Part shown: one piece after another, positions 9,978-19,463 of the stretch
How the letters are laid out: every line of letters starts with the position of its first letter
Position numbering within the stretch: position 1 is the stretch's first letter
From: Neobacillus sp. Marseille-Q6967
GTDB taxonomy: Bacteria > Bacillota > Bacilli > Bacillales > Cytobacillaceae
NCBI RefSeq assembly: GCF_946151075.1
Contig: NZ_OX267715.1
Span: forward strand, 2,023,881-2,087,880
DNA: 64,000 bases
Reading direction: 5' to 3'
Translations under genes and position numbers: made by a program
Notes under the pieces: generated by a model
What the model saw: the letters and a program-made list of their open reading frames with translations, nothing else
Databases searched by the model: none
Told to the model about the DNA's origin: nothing

Positions 9978-10025
9978 GGTGACAGGCACCGCTCGTGGAC
10001 ACTGTCCACCACAGGTGGACAGTGT
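9978..10025 (+). repeat. GGTGACAGGCACC family repeat, copy A
   Basis: The copy begins with the 13-bp head GGTGACAGGCACC, followed by GCTCGTGGAC and a perfect 12-bp hairpin ACACTGTCCACC / GGTGGACAGTGT with loop ACA. It lies between the thiY stop and the next gene's ribosome site. Copies B and E share the GCTCGTGGAC type of middle section. Confidence 0.85.
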
Positions 10026-10069
10026 AGCGATTCTTTTCTTTAATTTCTACGGTTCTATTCTTGTTAGTT

Positions 10070-11086
10070 TTATTCTTGAAGGTTGATAAAGGCTTCTTCT
10101 GGTTTGATTTGCTCTTTGGTGATGTTGGTTTTTTGGAGCCATTCGGCAACGGTTTTCCAGGTTTCTGGGTCTTGATGTCCGAATGGTTTTTCTCCAGCAT
10201 CCATTAGCGGCAGAAGGATTTCCAGGCTTTTTGTTTCGATTTCTTTGTCAAGCGGTGATGACTTGTCTTCCTGCTTTAATAGAATCGCAAGGCCTTCTTC
10301 TGGGTTCTCCTGAACAAATTCCTGTCCTTTTGCGGCTGCAGTCATAAATTTCTTAAACACCTCTGGTTTTTCTTTCAAACCTTTTTCACTGCCGACTAAC
10401 ACTAATTCATAGTAATCTGGAACCCCATAGTCTGCCGGATTTAACGTACGGACAGGATGCCCTTCTTTTTCTAATAACAATTTCTCATGATTAACATACC
10501 CGCCTATAATGGCATCCGTTTTTTTCGTTGCCATCGCTGGAATCAGATCCCAGCCAATATCGACCATTTCTACTTTCTCCAGGTCACCCTTATCTGTCTT
10601 TACCATCGTATCAATAATAGCCTCGTCTAATGGAATTGATGGATACCCAATTGTTTTTCCGGCTAAATCTTTAGGCGATTGAATTGAACTATCTTCAGGA
10701 ACCATTACTTGATTTAATGGATGACGAACAAGTGCTGCAAACGATTGAACCGGAATATCTTCTCCTCGTGCTACAAGGACCTGAGGTTGATAGCTGATGG
10801 CCATGTCAATTTGGTCAGCTGCCACAAGTCTTAATGGATCATTCGTATCTGCCGGCATTTGAATTTCTACCTCTAGGCCTTGTTCCTTAAAATAACCTTT
10901 TTCTTGTGCTGCAAAAAGAAATGAGTGAACGGCATTCGGATACCAATCCAACATTAAACTTACTTTCTGAAGCTCTTCCTTCTCCGCGCCGCCGGTTGTT
11001 TTTTCAGAAGCACTTTCCTCACTTTTTCCACAAGCCGAAAGCATTAGCATTAATACACTTACGACAAACAAAAACCTTTTTCTCAT
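10070..11086 (-). CDS. thiY: Thiamine-precursor ABC transporter substrate-binding lipoprotein
   Basis: This NMT1/THI5-type binding protein is tethered to the membrane and captures a thiamine pyrimidine precursor (formylaminopyrimidine in characterised ThiY). The 338-residue protein has a lipobox LSAC with Cys19, followed by a periplasmic-binding fold with VSLMLDWYPN near the mature start. I chose ATG 11086, preceded by AGAGGAAG, over an ATG 51 bases upstream that would hide the signal peptide. It is the last gene of ylmB-tenA-thiZ-thiX-thiY, so riboswitch control at 14.8 kb probably reaches it. Confidence 0.88.
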   Translation of the reverse strand: MRKRFLFVVSVLMLMLSACGKSEESASEKTTGGAEKEELQKVSLMLDWYPNAVHSFLFAAQEKGYFKEQGLEVEIQMPADTNDPLRLVAADQIDMAISYQPQVLVARGEDIPVQSFAALVRHPLNQVMVPEDSSIQSPKDLAGKTIGYPSIPLDEAIIDTMVKTDKGDLEKVEMVDIGWDLIPAMATKKTDAIIGGYVNHEKLLLEKEGHPVRTLNPADYGVPDYYELVLVGSEKGLKEKPEVFKKFMTAAAKGQEFVQENPEEGLAILLKQEDKSSPLDKEIETKSLEILLPLMDAGEKPFGHQDPETWKTVAEWLQKTNITKEQIKPEEAFINLQE

Positions 11087-11109
11087 TTGAATGTTTCTTC
11101 CTCTCTTTG

Positions 11110-11877
11110 TTAGCGATTTTGATTTTTTAATAACCATTTTTCTATTAAACTAATAAAAACAAACAGTAAAATACCTAATACAGATAAGATAACGATAGCA
11201 GCAAACACTGCATCCGCCTGCAAATTTCCAGACATTCTCCGGCTGAAGTACCCTAAGCCCTCACTTGCCCCCAGCCATTCCCCTATAGTTGCGCCGACAA
11301 CACTATAAACGACCGACATTTTCAGTCCAGACAATATCGATGGCAGCGCCATCGGTACTTGAACCTTTCGAAAAATCGTCCAGCGGTCAGCACCCATGGT
11401 AAGTAATAATTCCCGATATTCATTTCCTCCCGCCTTCAGGCCGTCATATGTACTCACGACGATTGGAAAGAAAGCAATTAAGATGGTAACAGCAATCTTA
11501 CTCCAAATTGTATATCCGAACCACATAATAAAAATCGGTGATAACGCAATCAGCGGTATCGTTTGCGAGATAACAAGAAAGGGATATAGGACTTTTTCAA
11601 CCGTTCTGGAAAAGTGCATTACTGATCCAAGGAATAGACCACCAGCAAGAGAAATTCCAAAACCAATCACCACTTCCTTTAGTGTGGCCGGCAGGTGTTC
11701 ACCAAATAAAAGCTCGCGGTTTTCGATAATCGATGACCAAATGGCTGTTGGAGCTGGCAAAATAAAAGAAGGGACCCATCCCTTGACTACGACCCATTGC
11801 CAAATGCTTATTAGTAAAATGGCAACGAGCAGAAAAAGCCCATAATCCCCAGTCCATTTTTTCAAGTTAGCTCTCAT
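11110..11877 (-). CDS. thiX: Thiamine-precursor ABC transporter permease
   Basis: This 255-residue permease is of the BPD_transp_1 type with about six membrane helices and the EAA-loop region MGADRWTIFRKVQVP, which contacts the ATPase. It overlaps the thiZ stop codon by 11 bases, consistent with stoichiometric assembly. Together with ThiZ and ThiY it forms the HMP-precursor importer; specificity is inferred from the TPP riboswitch, the deformylase and TenA in the same operon. Confidence 0.88.
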   Translation of the reverse strand: MRANLKKWTGDYGLFLLVAILLISIWQWVVVKGWVPSFILPAPTAIWSSIIENRELLFGEHLPATLKEVVIGFGISLAGGLFLGSVMHFSRTVEKVLYPFLVISQTIPLIALSPIFIMWFGYTIWSKIAVTILIAFFPIVVSTYDGLKAGGNEYRELLLTMGADRWTIFRKVQVPMALPSILSGLKMSVVYSVVGATIGEWLGASEGLGYFSRRMSGNLQADAVFAAIVILSVLGILLFVFISLIEKWLLKNQNR

Positions 11878-12601
11878 GATGAATCAGCATCTCCAATTCT
11901 TTTCTCAAGGTAATGAATTCGGATTGATATATCTGCTCCGGATTTCTCGGCCGCGGCAGGTTAACCCTCACTTCCTTTACATCGTCCCAGCCCAATAAGT
12001 AGATTCTGTCACTTAACAAAATCGCTTCTTCCAGGTCATGGGTAATAAACAAAACAGTCTTTTGTAATTCGCCCCATAATCCTAATAACCAGCTGTGCAT
12101 CTTCCGTTTTGTCATAGAGTCAAGGGCACCGAACGGCTCGTCCAGCAATAACAGTTCTCTACCTGTCATAAGTGTCCGCAGGAAAGCGACCCGCTGCTTC
12201 ATTCCTCCGGACAGTTCATGAGGAAAAGCTTTTTCATATTCACTCAATCCAAAACGGGCTAACCATTCGCGGATTTCCGTTACTTTCCCCTGCTTACTTT
12301 CCTTCATTATTTCTAAAGGGAGAAGGATATTATCTAGGACCGTCCTCCATGGTAAAAGCAAATCTTTTTGCGGCATATAACCGACATTTCCTAAACGGTT
12401 TACTGCAAGTTTTCCATTCAGAAGGATGTCCCCCTGGTCAGGTTCCAATAATCCAGTGATCAGTTTGAACAGCGTGCTTTTTCCCGAACCGCTGGCACCA
12501 ATGACGGAAACAAATTCTCCTTGCTTCACATCTAACGAAAGATTTTGAATAAGTGGTCTTGAAGGATCAAACCTGTATGTAACCTCCTGAAGTGATAACA
12601 T
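11867..12601 (-). CDS. thiZ: Thiamine-precursor ABC transporter ATP-binding protein
   Basis: This 244-residue ABC ATPase powers the ThiXYZ importer. The Walker A GASGSGKS, signature LSGGMKQR, Walker B LLLLDEP and a switch histidine in FITHDLEE are all present. The start is taken at ATG 12601 (MLSLQEV), seven bases after the tenA stop, where reinitiation is plausible. An ATG 60 bases upstream would overlap tenA and add residues unlike the family. The nearest strong ribosome site lies about 24 bases upstream, so the start is not certain. Confidence 0.87.
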   Translation of the reverse strand: MLSLQEVTYRFDPSRPLIQNLSLDVKQGEFVSVIGASGSGKSTLFKLITGLLEPDQGDILLNGKLAVNRLGNVGYMPQKDLLLPWRTVLDNILLPLEIMKESKQGKVTEIREWLARFGLSEYEKAFPHELSGGMKQRVAFLRTLMTGRELLLLDEPFGALDSMTKRKMHSWLLGLWGELQKTVLFITHDLEEAILLSDRIYLLGWDDVKEVRVNLPRPRNPEQIYQSEFITLRKELEMLIHHES

Positions 12602-12608
12602 GGATGTA

Positions 12609-13280
12609 TTAGACAGGCCACTCGCCCCCCTGGTACACCATATCCCAGAACATGTATTCAAATCGGGATGTTGTTAAAAAATGCTCTGTTAAAACGGCCA
12701 GGTCCCTCTCCGGCTTACCTTCTGTTAATGTATCAAGCAAGTCAATCAACCATTGTGCCAATGAACCAAATTCATCTGAAGCATACATGCTAACCCATTC
12801 CCCGTATAAAGGATGTTCTCTTGAACCCGGATATTTTTTAGCAAGCATTTTGCCAATCTCCCAATAACTCCACATGCAAGGCAGTAAGGATGAGATCAGT
12901 TCTTCTAGTGATCCATTTTGGGCTACATTCAGCATATAACGGGTATAAGCCAAATTCATTGGTGTTGGTTTTGTTTCTTCCAATTGTTCATTGGTAATCC
13001 CAAACTTCGCCGCATAACCGCGATGCAGCTCCATTTCTCCATGCAATGTTTCATCCAGTAATTTGGCAAAAGCCGCCATGGTTTCAATGTCACGCGCCTT
13101 TACAGCTCCTAAGGCAAAAAGCTTTGAATAGTCGATAAGGAACACGTAATCCTGCTTCATATAGCGGATAAAAGATTCAACCGGAAGTTCTCCAGTCCCT
13201 AAACCTAACACAAATGGATGTTCATGTGTCTTGTGCCAAATTTCACTTACTTTCTCATGTAACGCTTGTGAAAACTTCAT
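12609..13280 (-). CDS. tenA: Thiaminase II / aminopyrimidine aminohydrolase
   Basis: TenA hydrolyses aminomethylpyrimidine from degraded thiamine to HMP for salvage. The 223-residue protein has the catalytic-cysteine stretch LLPCMWSYWEIG and the C-terminal SRFEYMFWDM segment that carries a conserved Glu. The ATG at 13280 follows AGGAGG and overlaps the ylmB stop as TAATG. Its neighbours supply the preceding deformylation step and the importer, so the operon encodes the whole base-degraded-thiamine salvage route. Confidence 0.92.
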   Translation of the reverse strand: MKFSQALHEKVSEIWHKTHEHPFVLGLGTGELPVESFIRYMKQDYVFLIDYSKLFALGAVKARDIETMAAFAKLLDETLHGEMELHRGYAAKFGITNEQLEETKPTPMNLAYTRYMLNVAQNGSLEELISSLLPCMWSYWEIGKMLAKKYPGSREHPLYGEWVSMYASDEFGSLAQWLIDLLDTLTEGKPERDLAVLTEHFLTTSRFEYMFWDMVYQGGEWPV

Positions 13281-14566
13281 TATCTGTTCCCCTCCTTTTT
13301 CGTGTTGCACCAATCAGCAATAAATACCGCCAGAGTTTTTGTAAAAACCAGTAATTGACGAATTTCCACTTTTTCATTTACAGAATGGGCATCCTCTAAT
13401 TTCCCCGGGCCAAAGATAACTGTTGGTATTCCGGCACGTCCTAGCCAGCCTGCATCCGTAACCGTTGTTGACATTCCGATGGACGGTTCCTCATTGTTGA
13501 TTTTTTCAAAGGAGCTGGATAAACAATGTGTTCCCGGATGGTTGGGATTGATTTCTAAAGAAGGAAAAATCTCTCCTCTGTCTTCTATCATCGATTTCCC
13601 ACCCCAGACAAACTGCGGAGGATTCTCCCTTAGCCAAGTGTCCGCAGCGCAAACTGCGGCGATATGTTGTTCAATTTCTTGAGTTACCTGTTCAAACGTT
13701 TCATTTGGATAAAAATGAACCGTTACCCATAAAGCACAGCGATCCGCAACAAATGCTGCGTGCCTGCCCCCTTCAATCACCGCAGGATTAATGGTATTGG
13801 TTCCTGGCGGAAAGCCTTCATAGTTTTTCGTGACCGCCCAATGACGCTCGAGTTCCTGGAGTCCGGAAATGATCTTCATCATTTTCTCAATGGCACTCGC
13901 CCCGTTCACTCCGCCACCGGCGTGAATCATTTTTCGACGAATTCCATCATGATAAGTTTCCTTGCTTTGAAGTGTAATCCACCCGGTGATAACACCGCCT
14001 TGTCCTTGAATATGTAAATCACTCGTATCGACGACAACCGCATAATCTCCGGTATATCCCTTTTCTACGCAGGCAAGGGTTCCCGCCTCTCCTACTTCTT
14101 CACCAATAACTGACTGAAATTGAAGGTCGCCTTTTAATGAAATCCCCAATTCTTTTAAAAGTTTAATAGCCAGTAGGGATGCTGCAATTCCGCCCTTCAT
14201 GTCGGCCGTCCCGCGTCCATAAATATAGGAATCTTTAACTTTCGCTGCAAACGGGGACTGGGACCACTCGGTATCATCTCCTACTTCTGCTACATCGACA
14301 TGGCCGTTTACAATTAAACTATTATATTTCTCCGAGGCCCCACCTTTTAAAATACCCACAACATTCGGATCCCCCGGATACACATCCCATTTGTCCGTCT
14401 CAAATCCCAAGTTCTCCAAGTATTTCTGGATAAATTCCTGTATGTCGTTTGTATTTCGAGCTGGTGGGCTGACGGTCGGAAAGGAAATCAGTGTAGATAG
14501 CAGATCAAATAGTTCTTCTGTCCTTGCTTCCACTTCATCCGAAATTTTATTAACTAAGTTTTCCAT
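13280..14566 (-). CDS. ylmB: N-formyl-aminopyrimidine deformylase (ArgE/DapE/M20 family)
   Basis: This 428-residue zinc amidohydrolase has M20-family metal-ligand motifs NGHVDV, GRGTADMKGG and GEEVGE and the C-terminal AHSVNE. In the thiamine salvage pathway characterised in Bacillus, YlmB deformylates formylaminopyrimidine to give the TenA substrate. That role is assigned here from the operon, since M20 sequences alone do not reveal substrate. ATG 14566 is preceded by AAGGAGAT. A MITE separates it from the riboswitch terminator upstream. Confidence 0.85.
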   Translation of the reverse strand: MENLVNKISDEVEARTEELFDLLSTLISFPTVSPPARNTNDIQEFIQKYLENLGFETDKWDVYPGDPNVVGILKGGASEKYNSLIVNGHVDVAEVGDDTEWSQSPFAAKVKDSYIYGRGTADMKGGIAASLLAIKLLKELGISLKGDLQFQSVIGEEVGEAGTLACVEKGYTGDYAVVVDTSDLHIQGQGGVITGWITLQSKETYHDGIRRKMIHAGGGVNGASAIEKMMKIISGLQELERHWAVTKNYEGFPPGTNTINPAVIEGGRHAAFVADRCALWVTVHFYPNETFEQVTQEIEQHIAAVCAADTWLRENPPQFVWGGKSMIEDRGEIFPSLEINPNHPGTHCLSSSFEKINNEEPSIGMSTTVTDAGWLGRAGIPTVIFGPGKLEDAHSVNEKVEIRQLLVFTKTLAVFIADWCNTKKEGNR

Positions 14567-14597
14567 GTTTATCTCCTTAAAAATCATTTAATAAGGT

Positions 14598-14781
14598 GGC
14601 TGTGTTAAACTTGGATGTTGATTGGAGCTCCAGGTGCTTCGCTTTCCGCGGGCGTTCCGGCGAGCCTCCTCGGCGCTAAAGTACCTGCGGGGTCTCCCCT
14701 GTTCCGTATTCCCGCAGGAGTCTCGCACCTTACGCTTCAATCAACATCGTTTCAAAATTAAGAATGACTTTTAACGTAGCC
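14598..14781. mobile_element. MITE-like element, copy 1 (in a riboswitch leader)
   Basis: This 184-bp non-coding element opens with GGCTGTGTTAAAC and ends in TTTAACGTAGCC, an imperfect terminal inverted repeat. Flanks AATAAGGT and AATAAAAT match at six of eight positions, like an ageing 8-bp target duplication. The core holds the GC-rich CGCTTTCCGCGGGCG block and GCAGG/CCTGC arms also found at 48.0 kb. It lies between the TPP-riboswitch terminator and ylmB, so it becomes part of the ylmB mRNA leader. Confidence 0.82.
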
Positions 14782-14785
14782 AATA

Positions 14786-14820
14786 AAATAAAAAAACGCT
14801 CACCCTAATGAGGATAAGCG
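14786..14820 (-). terminator. TPP-riboswitch-controlled terminator before ylmB
   Basis: CGCTTATCC and GGGTGAGCG pair around CATTA, followed on the minus strand by a run of seven T. It lies immediately after the riboswitch aptamer and is the likely expression platform: TPP binding should favour this hairpin. Confidence 0.75.
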
Positions 14821-14833
14821 GAAAAAAATTTTT

Positions 14834-14915
14834 TCCACTTCCCTCCGCTGGTTTCATCCAGATCAGGTTCATAGGGTTCGGATTTTTCCGTCTCAGCCAA
14901 ACTCGGCTCCCCTAG
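14834..14915 (-). ncRNA. TPP riboswitch (THI element) of the thiamine salvage operon
   Basis: On the minus strand the conserved aptamer blocks appear in order: GGGGAGCC, GGCTGAGA, GAACCTGATCTGGAT and CAGCGGAGGGAAGTG. This is the thi-box that binds thiamine pyrophosphate. A terminator hairpin and then a MITE separate it from ylmB. It begins only ten bases past the thiW stop, so read-through from thiMDEW would also pass through it. Confidence 0.95.
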
Positions 14916-14925
14916 TGTGTTCTAG

Positions 14926-15438
14926 TTATAAATTTTGAGGTGTATCGTTTTTCTTTAAAGAGAAAACTTTCTTTTTCACAAAAACGGTAAGGATGATGAA
15001 TCCAATCAGTCCTCCGGCGAAGGAACTGAAGATAAATAACGGGATAAACCCAAATAAAGTCGCTTCCTGGCCAAGGAACAGCATCGCGATCGGATACGAT
15101 ATAACAGCACCTAAAATCCCCGTTCCAAATACTTCACCAATAAAGGCAAACGATAGTTTTTTCGTCTTTTGATACAGAAGCGCCGCCAGCAGTGCCCCGA
15201 CCATACTTCCCGGAAACGCGAAGATTGAACCAGTCCCCATCATATTTCTTAACAAAGAAACACCAAATGCCTGCGCAACGGCATAATAAGGTCCTAACAA
15301 AACAGCTGATAAGACATTTAAGAAATGCTGTACCGGAAAAAGCTTGGTAAAACCAACAGGAATAAAAAGGAGATTGCTCGTAAAGGTACCGATTGCAATC
15401 ATCATTGCTGTCAGGGTAAGTTTTTGAGTTTTTCTCAT
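14926..15438 (-). CDS. thiW: Energy-coupling factor transporter S component ThiW
   Basis: This 170-residue membrane protein with about five or six helices is the substrate-binding S component of an ECF importer, assigned to the thiazole precursor in the ThiW family. Conserved-looking stretches include [17 protein letters not shown] and [17 protein letters not shown]. It overlaps thiE by four bases (ATGA). The general ECF energising module is not encoded in this window, so it must use a shared one. Confidence 0.88.
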   Translation of the reverse strand: MRKTQKLTLTAMMIAIGTFTSNLLFIPVGFTKLFPVQHFLNVLSAVLLGPYYAVAQAFGVSLLRNMMGTGSIFAFPGSMVGALLAALLYQKTKKLSFAFIGEVFGTGILGAVISYPIAMLFLGQEATLFGFIPLFIFSSFAGGLIGFIILTVFVKKKVFSLKKNDTPQNL

Positions 15439-16091
15439 CCTAATCTCCCTTCAAGGACATTATTTTTTAATTCATAAGCCGCTTCCAAAGGTGAGTTCGC
15501 ATGACTAATGGCCGTTATCACAGAAACCCCGTCCGCTCCTGCACTGACAATAGACCGAGCATTTTCTATGGTGATACCGCCAATCCCTACAATCGGAATC
15601 TCAAAACCATCATTTCTAAGTTGTTCAATCAGTGTTGTTCCCCTGGACGGCTTGGCATCAGCTTTTGTCTTTGTTGGAAAAACTGGCCCGATGCCAAAAT
15701 AATCAGCCCCTTGCTCGATCGCCGAGATGGCTTCTTCTTTTGAGTGCACGGAAACGCCTAGAATTTTATCGCCGATTCTTTCTCTCACCGATTGAACAGG
15801 TTCATCCTCCTGGCCAATATGTACTCCATCGGCGTTCAGTTCAAGTGCCAGTTCAATATCATCATTTACAATGAACGGGATTTCATGTTTACGGCAAATG
15901 GTTTGCAATTCCTTTGCAAGCTTATATTTCGCACTTCCTGATAAAGCACCTGTGCCCTTTTCGCGGAATTGAAACAAGGTAATACCGCCTTCAATCGCTT
16001 CTTTTAGTACTTCAGCTGGTTTTTTTAAACAGTTAGTACTGCCCATAATAAAATAGACTTTTAAACTTTCACGTAATCGGTTTGTATTCAT
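15435..16091 (-). CDS. thiE: Thiamine-phosphate synthase
   Basis: ThiE joins HMP-PP and thiazole phosphate to thiamine phosphate. The 218-residue TIM-barrel protein shows LFQFREK (substrate lysine region), [32 protein letters not shown] (pyrophosphate-binding loop) and VGIGGI. It overlaps thiD and thiW by four bases on either side, so the four thi genes are translated as a coupled set behind the second TPP riboswitch. Confidence 0.95.
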   Translation of the reverse strand: MNTNRLRESLKVYFIMGSTNCLKKPAEVLKEAIEGGITLFQFREKGTGALSGSAKYKLAKELQTICRKHEIPFIVNDDIELALELNADGVHIGQEDEPVQSVRERIGDKILGVSVHSKEEAISAIEQGADYFGIGPVFPTKTKADAKPSRGTTLIEQLRNDGFEIPIVGIGGITIENARSIVSAGADGVSVITAISHANSPLEAAYELKNNVLEGRLG

Positions 16092-16897
16092 GACAGTACC
16101 CTGCTTTCACTTTTCCGATAGGCCCAGTGATTGGTTGGTCCATGTCCCTGGCCGATTTCTAATTGGTCTTCAATCGCTGCCTGGATAAATTTTTTCGCCA
16201 CGTTTACCGCATCATATACCGTTAGCCCTTTTGCGAGTTGAGCTGTTAATGCTGCTGAAAAGGTACAGCCAGTACCATGAGTGTTTTTTGTTGGAATCCG
16301 TTTGCTGGTAAAGGTGTAAAATTCTTTGCCATTAAACAATAGATCTACTGATTTAGACTGATTTTCATCATGTCCGCCCTTGATGATGATATTTTTAACA
16401 CCCAAATCATGAAGTCTCTTTGCAGCATCTCGTTTTTGTTCCATGGTTTGAATGCTCATTCCAGTCAACACCTCGGCTTCTGGAATATTTGGAGTAATGA
16501 CACGAGAAATGGGCAGCAAATACTGTTTCATTGCAGTAACTGCTTCTGCTTGAAGCAAAGAAGCTCCCCCTTTTGCAATCATCACAGGGTCAACTACGAC
16601 ATTTTCCCACTTGTAAGTGCTTATGTTGGCCGCAACCGCTTCAATAATCTCTGCATTAAACAGCATCCCTGTTTTTACTGCATCTGCTCCGATATCATCA
16701 CCGATGGCTTGAATTTGTTTTACTACCGCTTCGGCTGTCATGGGATAAACAGCATGGACGCCTAACGTATTTTGTGCCGTAACGGCGGTTAAGGCACTCA
16801 TCCCAAATACCTCTAATTCTTGAAACGTTTTAAGGTCAGCCTGAATCCCGGCACCGCCGCCGCTGTCAGAACCTGCAATCGTCAAAGACTTTTTCAT
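16088..16897 (-). CDS. thiD: Hydroxymethylpyrimidine/phosphomethylpyrimidine kinase
   Basis: This bifunctional kinase phosphorylates HMP twice to HMP-PP. The 269-residue ribokinase-fold protein has [14 protein letters not shown] at the N-terminus, [11 protein letters not shown] and the anion-hole motif [11 protein letters not shown] near the C-terminus. It feeds ThiE encoded immediately downstream (four-base overlap) and can use HMP released by TenA from the adjacent salvage operon. Confidence 0.95.
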   Translation of the reverse strand: MKKSLTIAGSDSGGGAGIQADLKTFQELEVFGMSALTAVTAQNTLGVHAVYPMTAEAVVKQIQAIGDDIGADAVKTGMLFNAEIIEAVAANISTYKWENVVVDPVMIAKGGASLLQAEAVTAMKQYLLPISRVITPNIPEAEVLTGMSIQTMEQKRDAAKRLHDLGVKNIIIKGGHDENQSKSVDLLFNGKEFYTFTSKRIPTKNTHGTGCTFSAALTAQLAKGLTVYDAVNVAKKFIQAAIEDQLEIGQGHGPTNHWAYRKSESRVLS

Positions 16898-16925
16898 GAT
16901 CCTTTTCTCCTCGCACTTATGATAA

Positions 16926-17726
16926 TTACTTGAAGTTGCTATATTGCTTTAAATCTTCCGCTGTTACTTGTGATAATTGATCAAGGAATTCGATTTGAAA
17001 ACTTCCAGGACCCTTTTCAGATGTACGGTTTGCCGCTTTTTCAGCCGCTACCCCATAAAATGCTAACGCTGCTACAGAGGCCGTAATTGGGTTATTTTCT
17101 ACAGCCGAAAAAGCTCCAATAACCGAGGATAAAAGGCAGCCGGTGCCTGTCACCTTTGTTAAAATTGGATGTCCATTTGCAACCGTGTAGGTTGTCACTC
17201 CGTCTGTGATGACATCCTCCTTACCGGTTATCACCACTGTCGTCTTTAGTTTTTGGGCTGCTATTATCGCAAGTTCGACTATATTCCGATTACCCGTTCC
17301 AGCATCCACCCCTTTTATTTCCCATTTTTCACCAACAACATTGGCCACTTCCGCTGCATTCCCTCTTACAACCGTGACTTTGACTTCTTTCAAAATACGT
17401 TGAGCCGTCTCGGTACGATAGCGGGTTGCTCCGGCCCCAACCGGGTCAAATATCACCGGTATTTTTGCTTCATTTGCGGCCTTTCCGGCAAGAATCATCG
17501 ACTCAACGGTTTGAGGGTTAAGTGTTCCAATATTTAATACTAGTGAACTAGCAATCTTGGCCATATCGGCAACTTCCTCCGCTGCATATGCCATTACCGG
17601 TGATGCCCCCAGCGCCAAAAGGCCATTTGCAGTAAAATTCGTTACCACCACATTCGTTATATTATGTACGAGCGGATTTACCTCTCTAACCTTTTGCAAA
17701 ATCCCAGACAAAACATCTCTTTCCAT
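16926..17726 (-). CDS. thiM: Hydroxyethylthiazole kinase
   Basis: ThiM salvages the thiazole half of thiamine by phosphorylating hydroxyethylthiazole. The 266-residue protein has [23 protein letters not shown] near the start, [12 protein letters not shown] and the catalytic [10 protein letters not shown]. It is first in thiM-thiD-thiE-thiW, directly behind a TPP riboswitch and its terminator. With ThiW this operon covers thiazole uptake and activation. Confidence 0.95.
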   Translation of the reverse strand: MERDVLSGILQKVREVNPLVHNITNVVVTNFTANGLLALGASPVMAYAAEEVADMAKIASSLVLNIGTLNPQTVESMILAGKAANEAKIPVIFDPVGAGATRYRTETAQRILKEVKVTVVRGNAAEVANVVGEKWEIKGVDAGTGNRNIVELAIIAAQKLKTTVVITGKEDVITDGVTTYTVANGHPILTKVTGTGCLLSSVIGAFSAVENNPITASVAALAFYGVAAEKAANRTSEKGPGSFQIEFLDQLSQVTAEDLKQYSNFK

Positions 17727-17754
17727 GCTGCACTCCCCTTTTTGTCATTTAGAT

Positions 17755-17790
17755 AAATAAAAAAGCCAGGCTCCAAAATGGGACCTGGCT
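17755..17790 (-). terminator. TPP-riboswitch-controlled terminator before thiM
   Basis: AGCCAGG and CCTGGCT pair (with further pairing toward the loop) and are followed on the minus strand by six T. The position between aptamer and thiM marks it as the expression platform. Confidence 0.8.
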
Positions 17791-17822
17791 AATTAGCAAA
17801 GAGAAAAAAACATTCACTCGAC

Positions 17823-17911
17823 TACTTTCCTACGCTGGTATTATCCAGATCAGGTCCAAGGGTTAAAAATTTAGAAATTTTCTCTCAGCCCAAGCTTTCA
17901 GGCACCCCTAG
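17823..17911 (-). ncRNA. TPP riboswitch of thiM-thiD-thiE-thiW
   Basis: Minus-strand aptamer blocks are GGGGTGCC, GGGCTGAGAGA, GGACCTGATCTGGATAATACC and AGCGTAGGAAAGT. The P3 region carries an AT-rich extension of about 20 bases, a tolerated variable part of this class. It controls the four-gene thiamine operon through the adjacent terminator. Confidence 0.95.
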
Positions 17912-17993
17912 TAGATAAAGAACTTATTAAATTAAAATATTAAATAAATCATAAACCTATTAAAACAATAAGTAAAGTATTTAATTTTGTACC

Positions 17994-18038
17994 GGTGACA
18001 GGCACCGTTCGTGGACACTGTCCACCTCACACGGACAT
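17994..18038 (+). repeat. GGTGACAGGCACC family repeat, copy B
   Basis: The full 13-bp head is followed by GTTCGTGGACACTGTCCACC, with palindrome GTGGACA-C-TGTCCAC, and a degraded distal arm CACACGGACATT. It lies between the MATE gene and the thiM riboswitch. Confidence 0.8.
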
Positions 18039-18053
18039 TTTCCCACTAATTGT

Positions 18054-18080
18054 ATAAACCTCACCCATAGTGGATGAGGC
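18054..18080 (-). terminator. Terminator after the MATE transporter gene
   Basis: CCTCACCC and the complementary TGGATGAGG form a hairpin followed by TTTATAC on the minus strand, 13 bases past the stop codon. Confidence 0.6.
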
Positions 18081-18092
18081 TCATTAATCAAA

Positions 18093-19463
18093 TTAGACCG
18101 CTTTGCTGATTTCGGTGTGGATGAATTTCTTTTTTTGGATGTAGATGAGGCGGGCGGATAGGGCGATTCCTGCGGCGAGTAAGCCTAAGGTGAGTCCTAT
18201 CCAGTAGCCTCTTGCTTCAAAACTTGTGTAATGAGCTAATAGATATCCCGCTGGTAAACAGATTAACCAATAGGCGATTAACGTCATAACAAACGCCACG
18301 TTCACATCCTTATATCCACGCAATGCTGCCTGGGCTGTCGCTTGAATGGCATCAGCGATTTGGAAGAACAGAGCGTAAAATAAAAAGTGTGCGGTTAAAT
18401 TGATGACGGCTGTTTCATTGGAATATAATCCAGCCACTTCATAACGGAACAGTACGACTAATAAACCTGTTACAACCGCTATCAAAATCGCTAAATAAAT
18501 CCCTAGCCAACTGTAGGCTTTGGCATCTTTATACCTGCGGGCACCTACTTCATACCCTACAAGGACGGTTTGAGCCATACTGATACTAATGGGAATCATA
18601 TATAAAAAGGAAACAATATTTAATGCAGATTGATAGGATGCGATGGTTGTAACGTTAAACTTACTTAAGAGGATGGTAACCATCGCAAACATGCTTGTTT
18701 CAAAAAAGGTCGAAAGCCCCATCGGTACTCCAATTTTTAATATCCCTTTACACTCTGCCCATGAAAATTGTTTCAGATTTGAAAAAACCGAATACCCCGA
18801 AAAAGGCGTTTGTGTTTTGACAATCATTACAGTCAGACCTGCAATCAGCCAATAGGTTAAGCTGGTCGCATATCCGGCACCTGCTCCTCCAAGTTCCGGA
18901 AATCCCCAATGGCCGAAAATCAATACATAGTTTAAAAAGAAATTAAACGGCAGGGATAGTAATAAAATGTACATGACAATCCGGGTTGTCCCTAATGCAT
19001 AAATAAACGATCTAAGCACGTTAAAAAGAAACAACGGCAAAATCCCATAACTTAATCCAACAAGGTACTCTAGAGCCGTTTTCTGAACGCGTTCCTCTAG
19101 ATCCATAAACTCTAAAATGGGATTTAACGTCATTGCTCCGAGAGCAATAACCAAAAATGTAATTAAAACAGAAAGATAGAGGCCGTGCCTCACAACGGAT
19201 GCCACTTCCGAATTCTTCTTTTCCCCAAAACGCTGTGCTGCTATCGGGGAAACTGCCAGCAAAATGGAACTGATGCCGGTGAATATCGGATTCCAAATCG
19301 AAGATCCAATCGCCACCCCAGCAAGGTCAGCTGAATTATACTTACCCGTCATAATCGTATTAAAAAATACCATTGAAAACATGCCAAGCTGTGTTATTAA
19401 TATCGGAACTAACAAGACAATAATAAGCTTTGTTTTTTCCATTAATGTATGCGTCGGTTTCAT
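18093..19463 (-). CDS. MATE family cation-drug antiporter
   Basis: This 456-residue transporter has about twelve membrane helices in two related halves and resembles NorM/YisQ-type exporters that use a sodium or proton gradient to expel cationic compounds. The ATG at 19463 is seven bases after AGGAG; a TTG two codons earlier would leave almost no spacing. It is a single-gene unit with its own terminator. Substrate cannot be inferred. Confidence 0.9.
   Translation of the reverse strand: MKPTHTLMEKTKLIIVLLVPILITQLGMFSMVFFNTIMTGKYNSADLAGVAIGSSIWNPIFTGISSILLAVSPIAAQRFGEKKNSEVASVVRHGLYLSVLITFLVIALGAMTLNPILEFMDLEERVQKTALEYLVGLSYGILPLFLFNVLRSFIYALGTTRIVMYILLLSLPFNFFLNYVLIFGHWGFPELGGAGAGYATSLTYWLIAGLTVMIVKTQTPFSGYSVFSNLKQFSWAECKGILKIGVPMGLSTFFETSMFAMVTILLSKFNVTTIASYQSALNIVSFLYMIPISISMAQTVLVGYEVGARRYKDAKAYSWLGIYLAILIAVVTGLLVVLFRYEVAGLYSNETAVINLTAHFLFYALFFQIADAIQATAQAALRGYKDVNVAFVMTLIAYWLICLPAGYLLAHYTSFEARGYWIGLTLGLLAAGIALSARLIYIQKKKFIHTEISKAV

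Noticed and set aside
9904..10200. 98-codon minus-strand frame between thiY and the cyclotransferase gene
   Set aside because: It overlaps both genes and repeat copy A in another frame, and has low-complexity K/P/S text.
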